Positions 10,601 to 23,770 of a stretch of 64,000 nt of DNA are shown here, piece by piece; within the stretch, counting starts at the first letter, position 1; every line of letters begins with the position of its first letter. Position numbers and translations under genes: made by a program. The notes beneath the pieces are model-generated. The model was not told the DNA's origin and made no database searches. It worked only from the letters and a program-made list of their open reading frames with translations. The DNA is from Erythrocercus mccallii (Eukaryota > Chordata > Aves > Passeriformes > Dicruridae), in assembly GCA_013397435.1 (NCBI GenBank), contig VZRG01001688.1, forward strand, positions 95,662 to 159,661, given 5' to 3'.

Positions 10601-13600
10601 GCTAAGCAAGGGTTTCTAGGACTTTTTTTTTTCCTTCCTTGGTGACAGAGACTAAGGGGGAAAGGACATAAAACATACGAAACTCCAAGTTTCAATATAG
10701 GTAAGAAAGCATGTGCTTGGAATGCTGCCTCCTTTTGTTGTTGAATGAGCTAGAGAATACAAAGGGCTCTGCACTGGCAAGAGTAGAAGTGCATCTTGGG
10801 TTTGTGTTTGATACTGCAGCTGTTAAAGCTAAACTCCATCACAACTGCTTTCTGATACCTTTTCAGATGGTCTTCAGATCTGTAACTGACTCCTTTCAAG
10901 TCTGTTGACCATACAAATAACTCACACCATTTTTCTCCTGTCCCAGTATGGGAGCAAGAGTAACTGTGTCTCAAGTGCTTTCAAAAGGTGATTAATCTTG
11001 ACTTCTAATCACAGAGTTCAGTGTTCCAAATAAATTAATGGCATATGTATTACTCCTTGTTAATATATGACATATAAATGAATCTAGTAGTCTCAATCAC
11101 TTGAAAAACCCACTTTTCATGTGACAAAGCAAAATGTCAGGCTTGTTAGCTGATTAAGTATGAGTAAAAAAAAAAAAATCTTTATAGTGATAATCATGAT
11201 CATAATTAGCAATCAAAGTCCTAAACATGGCATGGTTATTTTAATATTTGGAATACCTTGATCATGTCACAGACACAGTTTTGGAAAAGAAAGTTTACTA
11301 GCTCTTCAACACATAGAGAATTTATTTTGTGAACAGAAGCCTCTGAGTTGTTACACAGACTGTCAGCACACTGCCCCAGTAGATTTTCATTTAATGGAAG
11401 AAGGAGATTAAGATCTTCCCAAGTAAAACACAGTTTTGACACAGACCAGATAGATTTGTCTGATGGAAAAAATGTGTTGAACTAATGAAAAAGAAAAAAC
11501 AACTAGAATGCAAGAAAAAAAGAACTGAACGCTAGTAAAAAACTATGCATTCATTCTGATGGCAAGATCCGAAAAGAGATATTATTGAAAAAAAAAAGAG
11601 AAAATACAAAGTTTTTGATTTTCAGAGCATAAGCTTAACTCATACAGACTTTGTATCTTCTTGGATTTTTAAATCAATTTATGAGAGAAAACAGGATCCA
11701 AATTTCAGACCAAGGACAGGAATATGGTACTGTGCCATTAGGAGTATCTATTGCCTCATATAGAAAATTATTTTTGTTGAAATAATTTGCATGGTTATAC
11801 AGCATATATACATATATACAACATCCAGAAATGGGAAGTATACATGACACAGTACAGTGAGTTCTAATCAAAATAAATGTAAAGATCATTCATATCTGGA
11901 ACACTCTTGGCTTTCAGGCGCATGACGTTGTATTCCAAAATTTTCAAGCCACATTCATTATTAACATTAAATGATAGAACATAAAAATGGGAAAGTATCC
12001 TTAGAAATCTCAATAACCTTTTAACTGTCTGCATCCCTCAAGGTTAAAGCTATGCATTCAGCTATTTTTGTCAACAAATAGCACTGGGTGTTTTTTCCAC
12101 GTAATTTTCATATCAAAAAAAAGGAATGACAAGATGTTTTTCATTGAGAAAAAATTATAAAAAGCAAAATAAAAAAGGAAAGAGAAAGTTTCCTTTTAAT
12201 GTTTTGTGAAATTGTGGGGAAAAAATAATCTTGATTGATCCCTGTGACTTTTCCCAAGAAAAACCAGGGAACAGAAAGACTATTGGTGAAATTTTTGACC
12301 ACAACCCTACAAACTGAATATTTTACTAAATGTAACTTCCCAATTTTAACATTGCTTACTTAAACTGTACTTGGAAGTTCATACCTGAGTTCAGCCCATT
12401 TGAAGCACAATTAAATTATCTGTAGTGTGGTGATGGCAGGTCCTTCCAGTCCAGGGTGCAAGTAAGAAGACCAAAAATTCCTGTGACTTGATTATGCCTT
12501 CCTAAAGAGAAATCAGCTTTTACAGCTTTGCAGCTAACAGTACCTGAGGAATTATCAGGCCACATACTATGTGTTGAGAAAACATGTTTATGGTCAATAT
12601 AAACATCTCCACACATGACCTGAGTATTTAAATAATGCTTTTTCTCAGCACTTTGAATGCCAGGATACCTCAGCTTCACAAGGAAGTCAGAGTTGAAGCG
12701 CAATTTTTTGCCAGTTCAGAAAGTTTCCATTTTTCTTTTTCTTTGCAACCAAATGTCAAAATCCCACTGCAAAATTATGTGATCCTTACACAGCACAGGC
12801 ATACAATAATGAGCAGAAGGAAGTGGAAGTGACAAAAGAGAATCTTCTACATTAGTTATTGGGTACATAAGATTCTGAATAGGAGAAATTGAAGGTTAGA
12901 ACTGTGCTAAATACATAAATCTTAAGCACTAGCTCAACTCCAAACATAATATTTGACATGCTCTGTTTGTTAAAGTCCCTTAGGTGTTCTGTGAAGATGT
13001 GTCCACGGAATACTACCACTCTAACAAACCTCTCTGCTAAATTCCTACTGCTACTGAATTTAAAATGAACGTGCTCTGGGATTAAGTGTCCCAGCATACT
13101 CCCCACAAAGAGATCTGAGGTCAGCAGAAAAGACTGCCAGAGATTCAAGTTCTCAGCAGGATTTTTTTTAAAGGCAAGTAGTGTTCGTGGTGATGAGGAG
13201 GACACCTAGAGACTTAGTTCTCTGTAATTATGTTTAGATGTCCTCATCCTTAATTGGAATGCTGATGCCAGAAACATTCTAGAGCATTCACCTGGGAAAA
13301 TAGCATTAAGCATATGATATTTGAAGTGGAACAGGAAACAATAGTTCCAGAGAGATCACAGATTAAGGGAATGACCCTAACTCAGAGATTGATGCAGTGC
13401 AATGACCTGGAAGGCTCAAGCTGTGGAGGTGCTGACTACCGCATGTTCCACAAGGACTGCACTTCAGCAAATTCTCCCCACAGCCCAGAAGTCTTTGCCT
13501 TGAAGAATAACAGCAGACTGCAGCCAAGTGTCCAGGAAAAGACTTGACTAACAGACTTTTCAGCCAGCTGTGGGAATTTTAAATCTTAATTCCAAATTAC

Positions 13601-14173
13601 TTTCAGAGAAAGGAATACACAGCAATTTTGGGCCAGGCTTTTTTTTTAATATCTATGGACAGATCTCCTCAAAGCTGTGCAAGATCAGGTTCAGCATGTA
13701 CCATCTAGGCTATCCTGAGGTGAATCTTGTACAAAGCTTCCTAAAGGCTTCAGAAAATATGCTGCATTGGCTAACAGAGCAGAGACCCGATTGTTTAGAA
13801 AACTACTATAGATGTTCTCCATCTCTTCTGACATACTAAAAAAGTGAACAGCAATAGCTTTTCTGAGAGTTTCCGTAGAGTTCTAAAAACAAAACTTATA
13901 AGCATTGTCACAAAATCAGAATTGGATCACTTGTCCCCTATTCATAGTTGGTTTTTTGTAATGATACAGGATAATACCATGCTTTTTATGCAACAATGTA
14001 ACCATCTCAGCTTTTGATATTTTGCTGTTTGAGGGAGTTTTCCAGTACCAAAACCCCGATTTTTACCATGAGCAAATGGCCAAGTAAAAATTCTGGCTTT
14101 TAGAAAACTAAGGGTCATGACAAACATCTGCAAAACACTAAAAATTCCTATGAAATTGTCAGAATTCAGTGGT

Positions 14174-14199
14174 GAGAGAGAGACAGAGAGAGAGAGAGG
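14174..14199. repeat. (GA)n microsatellite
   Basis: A run of about 13 GA dinucleotides is broken once by GACA. It is an ordinary dinucleotide repeat. Confidence 0.85.
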
Positions 14200-17012
14200 T
14201 GTTTGTAAGGAAAAATGTCCTTTTCACATTCCTTTATGGATGCATAAAGACCAGCTGACATAAAGACCAACTGATCTTCCAAATTTGTATAAGGCAAAAA
14301 ATAAACCACATATGTGTTCATGCTTTTCTTCCATGGCTGTTAAAAGATGGAAATAGAGGCACTGTTTATGGTTAGATAGCATTAAGTGTGTCATTTTAGA
14401 CAGCTTTTGATGTAAAAATACTGTATAGTAGCTTTTGTCATTCCCATGGACACAATAAAACAGCTTGGCTTTTATCTCATTGATCAACCATTAAAAAATA
14501 GTTCCAGCTTTTTGTAGCTCGGGGATCACATTTTCTACCATATTCTAGTAACGTCTTAGCAAGATGACAATCAATTTTGCTCTCAGACAGGCTGTGGAGT
14601 TCTTCTCCACTGAGATAGGGACAGGTGACACAGCTGAAGTCTGTGTCATGGAGTTCCCTAACAAAAAAAAAAAAAAGTGACAAAGGAAACAGGGAATTTG
14701 TCCAGTGGCAGAAACAGCCGTTCAGGGTTTAATCTTCAACACAAGCAGAATTTTGCCATAGTGTTCACCACTCCTAACAGACAGAAAGCAAATACTTTAT
14801 TGCCCCTTCCTAGAAGTAAAACATATTAAAATGCTTACAGTAAGAATCCTTGGTGTGTTCCTAATGTTTTCCTCTGCATCAGCAGGACATCCCAGCCAGA
14901 GCCCATAGTATCTTGAGGCTGTATATAAAATTATGGCAGATACCTGACATAGGAATACTTATCCATTGCACAGTGAACATTTTAAGTACAAGGCACATCC
15001 TGAATATTTAGCAGTGGTTCACTGTCTTTATAAAACACAGCACTCATCCAAGGAGGGACAAGCACCCTTGTCTAATATCAGAGTTTATTCATAACCAAGC
15101 TCAACACCATTATCACCAAGTATCTGTAAAGCTTCCAAGGAGTAAAGATGGAAGTGTCCCAACATGAAAATCCAGTAAGAAGTTACACATTTTTAAAAAG
15201 TGATGATCTGAAGTTAAATCTGTATTTCCATTCAGTCATTTATAGATGTTCTCTGAGTTTATGAAATGGTCTCAGAAATAAGGCTAGTGAATACTAGTGG
15301 TAGATGTCAGAGAATTATTCTCTCCACAACCCACAGAGAAGTAGAACACATATATTCTTTTCTGACTTCAGTGCAGGACCTGTGTACTGCTCTGTACTTA
15401 GGATGGAGAGGGTGACTCAGAGTTAGTGACCAGTTGTGAAGCTCTAATGGGGATGGATCCCTCCTGATGGATGGATTCAGAGCTGCCTGTACAGACTGAC
15501 TGACCAAAAAAACCCTCCCCAAAACCATGCTGCCTATACTCAAAGCAGAATTAATTAGATTTTACTTAAGTAAAAAGTCTACAACTGTCAAGTTACTTTT
15601 GTTTACTGACTGAAGGAATCCTTAAGCTCTCAATACCAGTTGAATTTATTCCTGATCTGCTCTATTCTAAGAAACATTAACAGCACATTTTCTCTACACT
15701 TTTTGTCAAGAGCATGGATGTAATGAATTACTGATGGTTTTGTTGCTTACAAACAGATTTGCTAAAGTAGCTTTGACACTGAGGAAGTCTAGATACCAAA
15801 GCACAATCATATTTTGTGTGAAATGTGGATTCCTGCTTTCCTTTATCAAGAGCATCTTGAGGGTGATTGAGAGCTTTGAGTCAGGTGTCTACATTAACGC
15901 CTCAGCATCTAAATGCATATTGTCAATGTTTTGTGTCACCTTCAGAACCTTTGCTTTTCCACAAACATGTGGAAACAAACCAATGGTTCAAGTGCTTTGA
16001 CTTCCATAAAATATGCTAGGAATCATTTATAGTTTCGTACAGAAACACTCATCTTGCATTTTCAGCAACAATTTATGAATCCCATGCAAGCTCACCTTTC
16101 TGAAATTAACTTGGAACATTCGGTGAATCACTGCAAAACACAAGTTAAAGGATTTGTGTAATATGAAAGCAGTAGACTGAACACACACTTGTTATATGGA
16201 CTGGGTGAAAGAACTGTTGGTGTATGATGGACATAGAAGTTGCTAAGACAATCATCTCAAATTATACACAGCAGAAAGATTTGTGTAATAGCAGGGTAAT
16301 AAAAAGGTAACTTCCACGTTCTGTTTTGCTTTCCAGCTATTTCAGAGCCATCATAAGAGATATCCTAAATATTCAGAGACATCTCTTAAGGAAAAAAAAA
16401 ATCATACACTTCAGGGCAATTAAGATTTTCACAACAATGTAGTAAACATTTCTAGCATAAGGATTTAATGAAAATTATTAACTGTGTGATTAAGGGTAGC
16501 TGGGAATAATGCAATCTAATGATTATTATTCACAATGTTTTTCATCATGTTCTAAGCAGAAAACAATGAACTGTTTAGATTACATGCTTTCAAGCATACT
16601 ACAAAACAGAAACAAATTAAATGCCCTCAGAATTATGGTCAAACCAACAATAGTATTCCTATCGGCAAACAGGGGCAGGAATTTTTGAGAAAAATAAGAC
16701 ACAAGAGTGAGGGTATTGGTCTTAGTTATGTATGAAGTGCACAATACTGACTGCAATGCCTATTTGGAAACATAAAGCAGTATTTCTAAAAGGATTTGGA
16801 TGTCTTAAGTGATCAGAAAAATCAATCTGCTCAAATAAATTTTCCTGATGAGGTATCATAGCAACAATATGCAACTTCTGTTCCACTAGGGAAAATACCG
16901 TGTTTCTGGTGAACAGCTTATATTTCACATTCCTTACATCTTACCATAATTTATTTTCTGAGAGAAAAATTTAACACCTCACTTAAAATGCATAAATCTC
17001 ACAACTGGTTAT

Positions 17013-17035
17013 ATGATCACCCATAAGGTGATCAT
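17013..17035. repeat. Perfect 9-bp inverted repeat, 5-base loop
   Basis: ATGATCACC at 17013-17021 and GGTGATCAT at 17027-17035 are reverse complements separated by CATAA. No gene or promoter is nearby, so a function is not implied. Confidence 0.7.
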
Positions 17036-20000
17036 AAAATAAGGGCCAGTGAAAAAATTTGATTGCCTTGATTTACATGGATGTTTGAAGAAGGTTGGTG
17101 TTTGTCACCATCCAGTCTCAATGAACTTGATGAGAATAGTTCCACTGGCTTGTCTGAATCCAGCTCTGAGATTTTCAGTATTTACCCCAAAATGTCCAGT
17201 GCTTGCTCTGACCCCAGGATCCTGGTCCCCCTTCCTTGTTCCCATACAGTTGGTGGGCCCATCAAACAGTGGCTTCTGAAAAACAGAAGAAATGGGAAGA
17301 GCTCAGCTAGAAGAGTTGGACCTAGGTTGAAATAAATCTTCAGGCACTTCGTTTTTCTAAGAAACATTTTCTCAAGAGCAAGAATTTTTTTTTCCTAATT
17401 AGGGAAACAGGAAATCCTGAAAGCAGTGGAATTCACCACAACCTGGGATTCTGTCCTGCTGTTTTTCTGAGTTGTGATCCGCTGGTGACAGTGTTCCCCG
17501 CTGTGCCTGCGGGGGCAGCAAGGCAACAGGAACCGACACAATGGTTTAAATGGTTTATCCCACCCCTCCTCTGACATCTCTCCAGACACGTGGTTTGCAG
17601 CATGGGCAGCGTGGGGCACCTGGCAAGAGGCTGCTAACATTACAATTTTTCCCAGCAGAATGTTTTTTAGCATCAGTCTTAACAATGATTAAGAGGTTTG
17701 GGGGTCTTATTTCTTTAAGCACTTGAGTTATAACTCCCAAATATCTATGCTGTGTAGCACTTATCTATACTTAGCAAAAGAACACTTTACCTTAAAAGAA
17801 AAAAAAAGTGTTTTGCTTAATAATACATGCTTTATATTCACTGGTCAAAATGTCTTTGTAAAAGTGTTCAAAGCATAAATGAGAATTCATTGCTCAACAA
17901 TGCTTTATACAACAACTTCCATTGACTAACCATTATTTATGATCAGGATTTTTTCTCTTTTTAACATTGAAAGTAGAAAAAAATTCTTGAGCATTAGAAG
18001 CTTTGACTTTTTATAAGTATAGGTACTTTCACTAAGTAAGCTCAGGATCACCACAAGTGCACTTTTGGTAAGAGAAAGTTTATTGAAGAGAAAACCCGTT
18101 TTCATTCTTTTTAATCAATAATCTTCACAATATAGAACAGCAGCACCAGGAAGGATGAAAATTAACCTGTCATACCAGGAGATTTGGACAAGGTGGTTCT
18201 AACAAGTGCTTTGAACAATTTCATCTCTGTTTTTTCCTGATCCCTGTGCTTTTGTTCATGGCTGCAGCTCAAGGATTTTTATAATTAGGGTGTTTATCTC
18301 TTTATGCTGTAGAAAGAAGAGAAAAAGAAAAAATAGGCATTCTTCAGAGAACTTTTCACAACTCTCATCCTGTCTTTTCTTCTTTTTTCTTTGTTCATAG
18401 GCATCATTTCCATGGAACATTTGGGATTATGATCCTATTTACATGCCTTATTCCAAAATTTAGTTCTGGTACTCTGCACCAACTTTCTCAGCTATTTAGT
18501 AAAAGAATAGCTACACAGGAAAAATGCATTTCCTAAATTTCATTCCCAGAAATATCCTGCATATTTTTTTTAATTCTGCACTGTTCTAGTCCATTGGATT
18601 GCAGACTATGAATGCTATTTAAATTCAAAATAGATGCTTACACTCAGATTAAAATGTTTATTAATACGTCAAGCTAATCATTCTAAAGACAATTTTCACT
18701 GATTTCTACATAAAGAAGCTTATTCTTCTCAGTATCTTTCTGATTTGACCATTAAACTCCTTATACATATTACTAAATGAGACCTTAAACATGAGGAAAT
18801 GAGTTAAAATTTTAATGATTTTACTTCACAATCTTAGTTTTACATGTTATTAAACCCTTTTGGCAAGCCCAGAGGAACAAAGTTTATTAAATATTGTGTT
18901 ATTTATCTTCCCTATTTTCTGTGGGAAGAGTTCTCTTTTATTTTGCTAGTACTTCACCTTATTGCTATAGAAACTTAATTTGTATAACTAATTTTAATTT
19001 TTGGACAAACACTGGAGCTTTTTTCTCCTAAACAGAGAGCTATGAGACCCATACATAGATCTGGTTCAAAAACTGCTCCTAAAAGCTTAATACCATCTTC
19101 CCAAAAGGACTGGTACATGTTTTGTTGCCTAATGGATTTAGAATAGGAATTTAAATAATTAGAAATCCAGTAGAAAGTGTCAGATAAATGATAGAATTAT
19201 GATTTACAGCTCAGGTTACTCAGAATGATACAAAGGGAATGTAACAGGGTTTCTAAAATGAATGGTAGTCATTATTAAATACAACAGGTGTAGGAAGAAA
19301 GCGTATCTTATCACCTATTATGATGAGCAGAAAAAAAGACAAAGAGATGAAATTATTTACCCAGGGGGTATGTGGTACCATCAAGAGTTATATCAAGATC
19401 ACTGCAATTCTACCCAAAACCTTAAGCATAAACTAGCATTTTTTCCTTCTTGTTTATGCATCTATTAGTTCATATTTAAGGTCTCAAAATTCTTATCCTG
19501 TGTGTTTCTAAGCATATAATATTACTTTGATTTAGCTACTATAAATGTCCTGCTTAAAAAGATTTTAGAGGATTACTAGGGTCCCCGTAGGAAAAATGAA
19601 TAAGGTTTAACAAATATGATATTGGGAACTTGGATGTGAATAGCTTCTTAGTATTCCTTTAAAGTGTCCCTTCATGAAATCAGGAAGTAGAAAACCACTA
19701 TCCCATGGAAAGTGATTGATTTGTACAAAGCCATGGATAACATATATGCTAGCATAGAACATAAAATGTACAGATATTAAGGAGTTATTTATTAAAACTT
19801 GAGTTGAAATGGAAATGGGCTTGAAGAGAACCTCCAAGAATCCTCTGTTATGCAAGAGAAGCCAGATCTAACAAGTATCACAACCATTTCTCATTATTTC
19901 TGCTTAACAAACTGTGATTGTTAAATCAAATTTGCCCTTTAACCTACCAAGTACAATTCATTTAACAAAACTATTTTAGAAATGTGTTTAAGAAAAACCT

Positions 20001-20750
20001 ACAAACCTGAAACATTAGGCTGGCATTTCTGTGCATTCTAAGGAATTCTGCATCTACAGTCAAAAGAAGGTTTCAAGGTATTCTTTAAAATCTTGGCAAT
20101 TGCCATGTACATGAGCGAAGTACACTCCTGTTCCAGAAGCACATACATCCCTATATATATGACATCCATATTAAAATATTTTCTTGTGAATTAAATAGGT
20201 TAAAATAATGCCAGCCTATATATATGTTATCAAAATAAACCAAGTATTTCGCTTGAAGTATCTGAAGATACATGTAATTCACAATAAGAAAATACCTGTG
20301 GGAAGCCATGGATGGCAAACTTTTTCATAGGTGGTGAGAGATCAGTGTCAGCTTTTGATATCCTCAAGCTGAACCCTGAAATTGAGGGGTTGGTTCCCAC
20401 AACAACATTTAACAACCCAGATGTTATCCTGGAATACTCAGTCTTGAGTACAGAGGACAATATAAAGTTTGACACTCCATCATACACATACCCCATACAT
20501 TCTGCAGACAACCCACAGACAACAAAAAAGATTTAGAAATCCCAAGGTGTGTTTCAAGTTTGAGCACTGAAAATTAAATCCCACAGCTAAAGTGAGCCAA
20601 ATGAATCACCTGAAAGGTGGTCACTGAAAGGGAGGGGGTTTATTTATTGTTCTTCTGCTCTCTGACATGAAAAAGGAATTAAATAAAACCATTAGGTCAG
20701 TTTATCTATTTGCAGATAATACTTAATAAAGTAATGTTCATATAATCTAG

Positions 20751-20820
20751 CAAGATTCATGCAAGATTCATGCAAGATCAGGGAAGATTCATGATAGAAT
20801 ATCGCTAGGTATCGCTAGGT
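20751..20820. repeat. Short direct repeats (CAAGATTCATG and ATCGCTAGGT units)
   Basis: The unit CAAGATTCATG occurs twice in tandem, followed by partial copies (CAAGATCAGGG, AAGATTCATG). Immediately after, ATCGCTAGGT occurs twice at 20801-20820. These look like small replication-slippage duplications. Confidence 0.75.
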
Positions 20821-22594
20821 AATGCCAAGCCTGGGTCAAGAATGCCTCCCTGCAACTCTGCCTGCTGATCAGGAAGCTTTGCATGTTGGAAAGGAAGGAG
20901 CAATAATTATCCATAGAAAATAACAGTTTTCTATATAAACAGCTGTAGAGGCTAGAACTGAATTTCAGCATATTGCTCAGATGCATTGAGTGACCTTGAT
21001 CCTAGATGAAGTTTATCGCTTCTCTGTATCAAATAAAACAGGTATGAAAATACACAACTATTCACATGCACAAATAAAACACTTGAGAGTGAATAAATTA
21101 TTCTACTCAGATTGTCAGATAACTGAAATATTTTCATCCTTTCCTTGACATATATGTATCCGATTCCATATATTTGTCATGTATCAATGTGCTAAGAAAA
21201 AAGTATCTTTAAGACTTTGCAAAGGCTGAGGCAGCTTCAGATGCAGTATTGACAGGTTCTACTGAACATAAAAATGCACAAAAATATTTCATATTTCTAA
21301 ATATTCTGAGTATTCTAATTGATCTAGGAGATTTTTTTATTGTCATGTACACAAAAATGGAAGTGTCTTCATATCAGAATCAGTTCTTTTCAGTTGTCAA
21401 AGTATCGAGCAATACTGGTAGTACAATAAAATATCTATGTCAATCAGTAAAAAGGATGCAAATTTTCAATACTGGACATCATACATAAGCAATTACATAC
21501 CTGATTTAAACATGGTCATGGGTGCAGCTGCATAGCTGTGCTTTATAGCCTTTATTTGCCTCATCACCCATGTGAACACACAACTAATTTGGGTCATCTA
21601 CTTGTATATGGGCCCAATTTCCTATGTAAACAGAATTGATGCATGTGCAAAACAAACACTTTTTTTCACTTTCTTCACTTGCTACTTCAAATTATGATCT
21701 TTAATCAGATCATAAATGTACATGAACTATTTTTCTTAATTTCAGATAATGATTGAAAGAGTTTCAAATTCTATATGGAAATACTAGTTTCTTAGTAAGA
21801 GATAAATGAAACTTCCTAGACGTGCAAACCTTCTAAAACTAACTTATATCAGCACTGTTTAATTACACATGTGCACACAAAGAGACTCTGAAAGATACAA
21901 AATGCATTTTCATTTGGCTTGTCAAATGAAAAGTGGAAACATTCTGAAGGGAACAAGAAAAATTATGTCAGGTATTATTATGTCCTCTGAATTTTATCTC
22001 GAAGGGCAAATATTTGTGATACAGTGAACAAGAAGTAAAGGTTAATAACATGAATATGAGAAGGCTAAAGAAATGCTGTGTCTCTCAAATTTAATGGAAT
22101 TAATTTCTGTTTCAAGGTAACTGTTAGAAGAATAAAAAATCTTTATATGGGCTGTGCTGAATGGCCATGGAGATGTTTTGCAGAGTTTGTCTTCAAGGGC
22201 TGATAGATCTGTTTCTGAGAATCTAATTTTGTGTTACTTTGTGGTTTTACTTTTCCATACTTTTTTTTCTGTCATTGGTAGCTTTTCCATTTTTAAGGGT
22301 CTGACAATTAACAGCAAACTAGATTATCAGAGTTGATGTTCTCATGGATGTCATAGTTCTTTGAAATCCTTGGGTAAAATCTAGGAAAAAAATCTACGTT
22401 TTTTCTCTGGAATAGTTTAGGAGTCAGGGCTACAGAATACCGAAGCAATAGAATTGTATTTTCATGCTTCATAAGGGAAAGGAACAAAATAAAAGGAAAC
22501 AAAGAAAAAAAGATTTGAATGGAGACAATTAATTCTGCACAACAAATATCATTAGAATAATCAAATATTAATGCTCTCTCTAATATAGTAAAAC

Positions 22595-23770
22595 AGTTTC
22601 AACAGCAATGTGATGGCCTCTTATGACCGTTACAAAGTTGGTGGATGAAAGAGTCATTGCAATTATATGGACTTGTGCAAGGCATTTGTCCCAGACAACA
22701 TCCTTGTTTCTGAACTGTAGAGACGTGGATTTGCCAGATGGAGCACTTGGTGGGTGAGGAATTGGCTGGATGTCACATTCAAAGGGTTGTGGTCAATGGC
22801 TCAATGTCCAAGCGGAGACCTGTGACCAGTGGTATCCTGAGGTTCAGTACTGGGACGGGTACTGTTCCACACCTTTTTTGCCCCACGGACAGTGGGATTG
22901 AGGGCAAGTTTGCTGCTGAAACTGAGCTGTGTGGGACGGTCAACACATGGAAGGGAAGGGAAGTCACATGGAGACACGCTTGGCAGGTGGGTCTGTGCAA
23001 ATCTCATGAAACTTAGTGAAGTGCACATCCTACATGTGGGCTGGGGCAATCCCAAGCACAAAATCCGTCTGGGTGGGGAATGAACAGAAAGAAATCCTGA
23101 GGAGAAGTACTCAGGAGTGTTGGACAAGGAGCTTGACATGACCTGGTGATGTGCACTTGCTGCACAGAAAGCCAACTGCATCTTGGGCTGCATCCAAAAA
23201 GTGGCCAGCAGCGTAGGGGCGATTAATCTGCCTCTCTGTTCATGCATGATCCTACCCAGAGAGCTGTGCCCAGCTATCCTGAGATCCCAGTGCAGGAAGG
23301 GCATGGACCTGTGGGAGCAAGTCCATTGGAAGTCCACAAAATTGATCAGTGGGCTGGAACACCTTTCCTACACAGACAGGCTGAGAGAGTTGGGGTTGTT
23401 CAGTCTGGAAAAGAGAAGACTCCAGGGGACCTTAGGGCACATCCCAGTACCTGAAGGAAGCTACAAGAGAGCTGTACAGGAACTTTTTACAAGGGCATGT
23501 GGTCACAGGACTAGGGGGAATGGTTTTGAACTGAAAGAGGGCCAGTTTCATGGTATAAAGATGATAGACATATTTAGTGTGAAGGTAGTGAGGCACTGGG
23601 CAATGGAGAAACAATGGATGGCCCAATACTGGAAGTGTTTAAGGCCAAGTTAGATGAGGCTTTGAGTAACCTGGTCTTGTGAAAGGTGTCCCTTCCCATG
23701 GTGAGGGCATTGGAAACAGATGATCTTTAAGAACCATTCCAATCCAAATATTTATGTGATGATATGATTA
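22595..23770 (+). mobile_element. CR1 LINE, 5'-truncated, reverse transcriptase half plus 3' end
   Basis: Broken frames encode the C-terminal half of the CR1 reverse transcriptase in order: a stretch like AIYMDLCKAF near 22650, RVVVNGSMSKRRPVTSG from about 22780, the palm motif region at 22909-22923, ANLMKLSEVHILHVGWGNP near 23000, then GLEHLSYTDRLRELGLFSLE near 23345-23410. The 3' untranslated end follows (GGTGTCCCTTCCCATGG, then GATGATCTTTAAGAACC) and stops in a degenerate ATG-ATGAT tail near 23765. Palm residues that read FADDT in active CR1 read FAAET here, so both catalytic aspartates are gone. There are also frameshifts and deletions. It is a dead non-LTR retrotransposon. The left edge is approximate. 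Confidence 0.9.

Larger units (their letters stand above)
7471..22594. other. Gene-poor, AT-rich intergenic DNA downstream of CHRNA8
   Basis: I see no exon with flanking splice sites and no recognisable protein in about 15 kb. Open frames here, for example 9657-9977 (+), 12852-13205 (-) and 13314-13547 (+), are short and match no family I know. Small features are a G/T-rich tract near 7541-7615, a (GA)n run at 14174-14199, a short hairpin at 17013-17035 and short direct repeats near 20751-20820. A mildly GC-rich patch lies at about 17450-17650. No clear CR1 or LTR copy was recognised, though old decayed ones could be missed. Confidence 0.6.

Noticed and set aside
22801..23337. 178-codon minus-strand open frame
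   Set aside because: It is the antisense of a CR1 reverse transcriptase segment on the plus strand.
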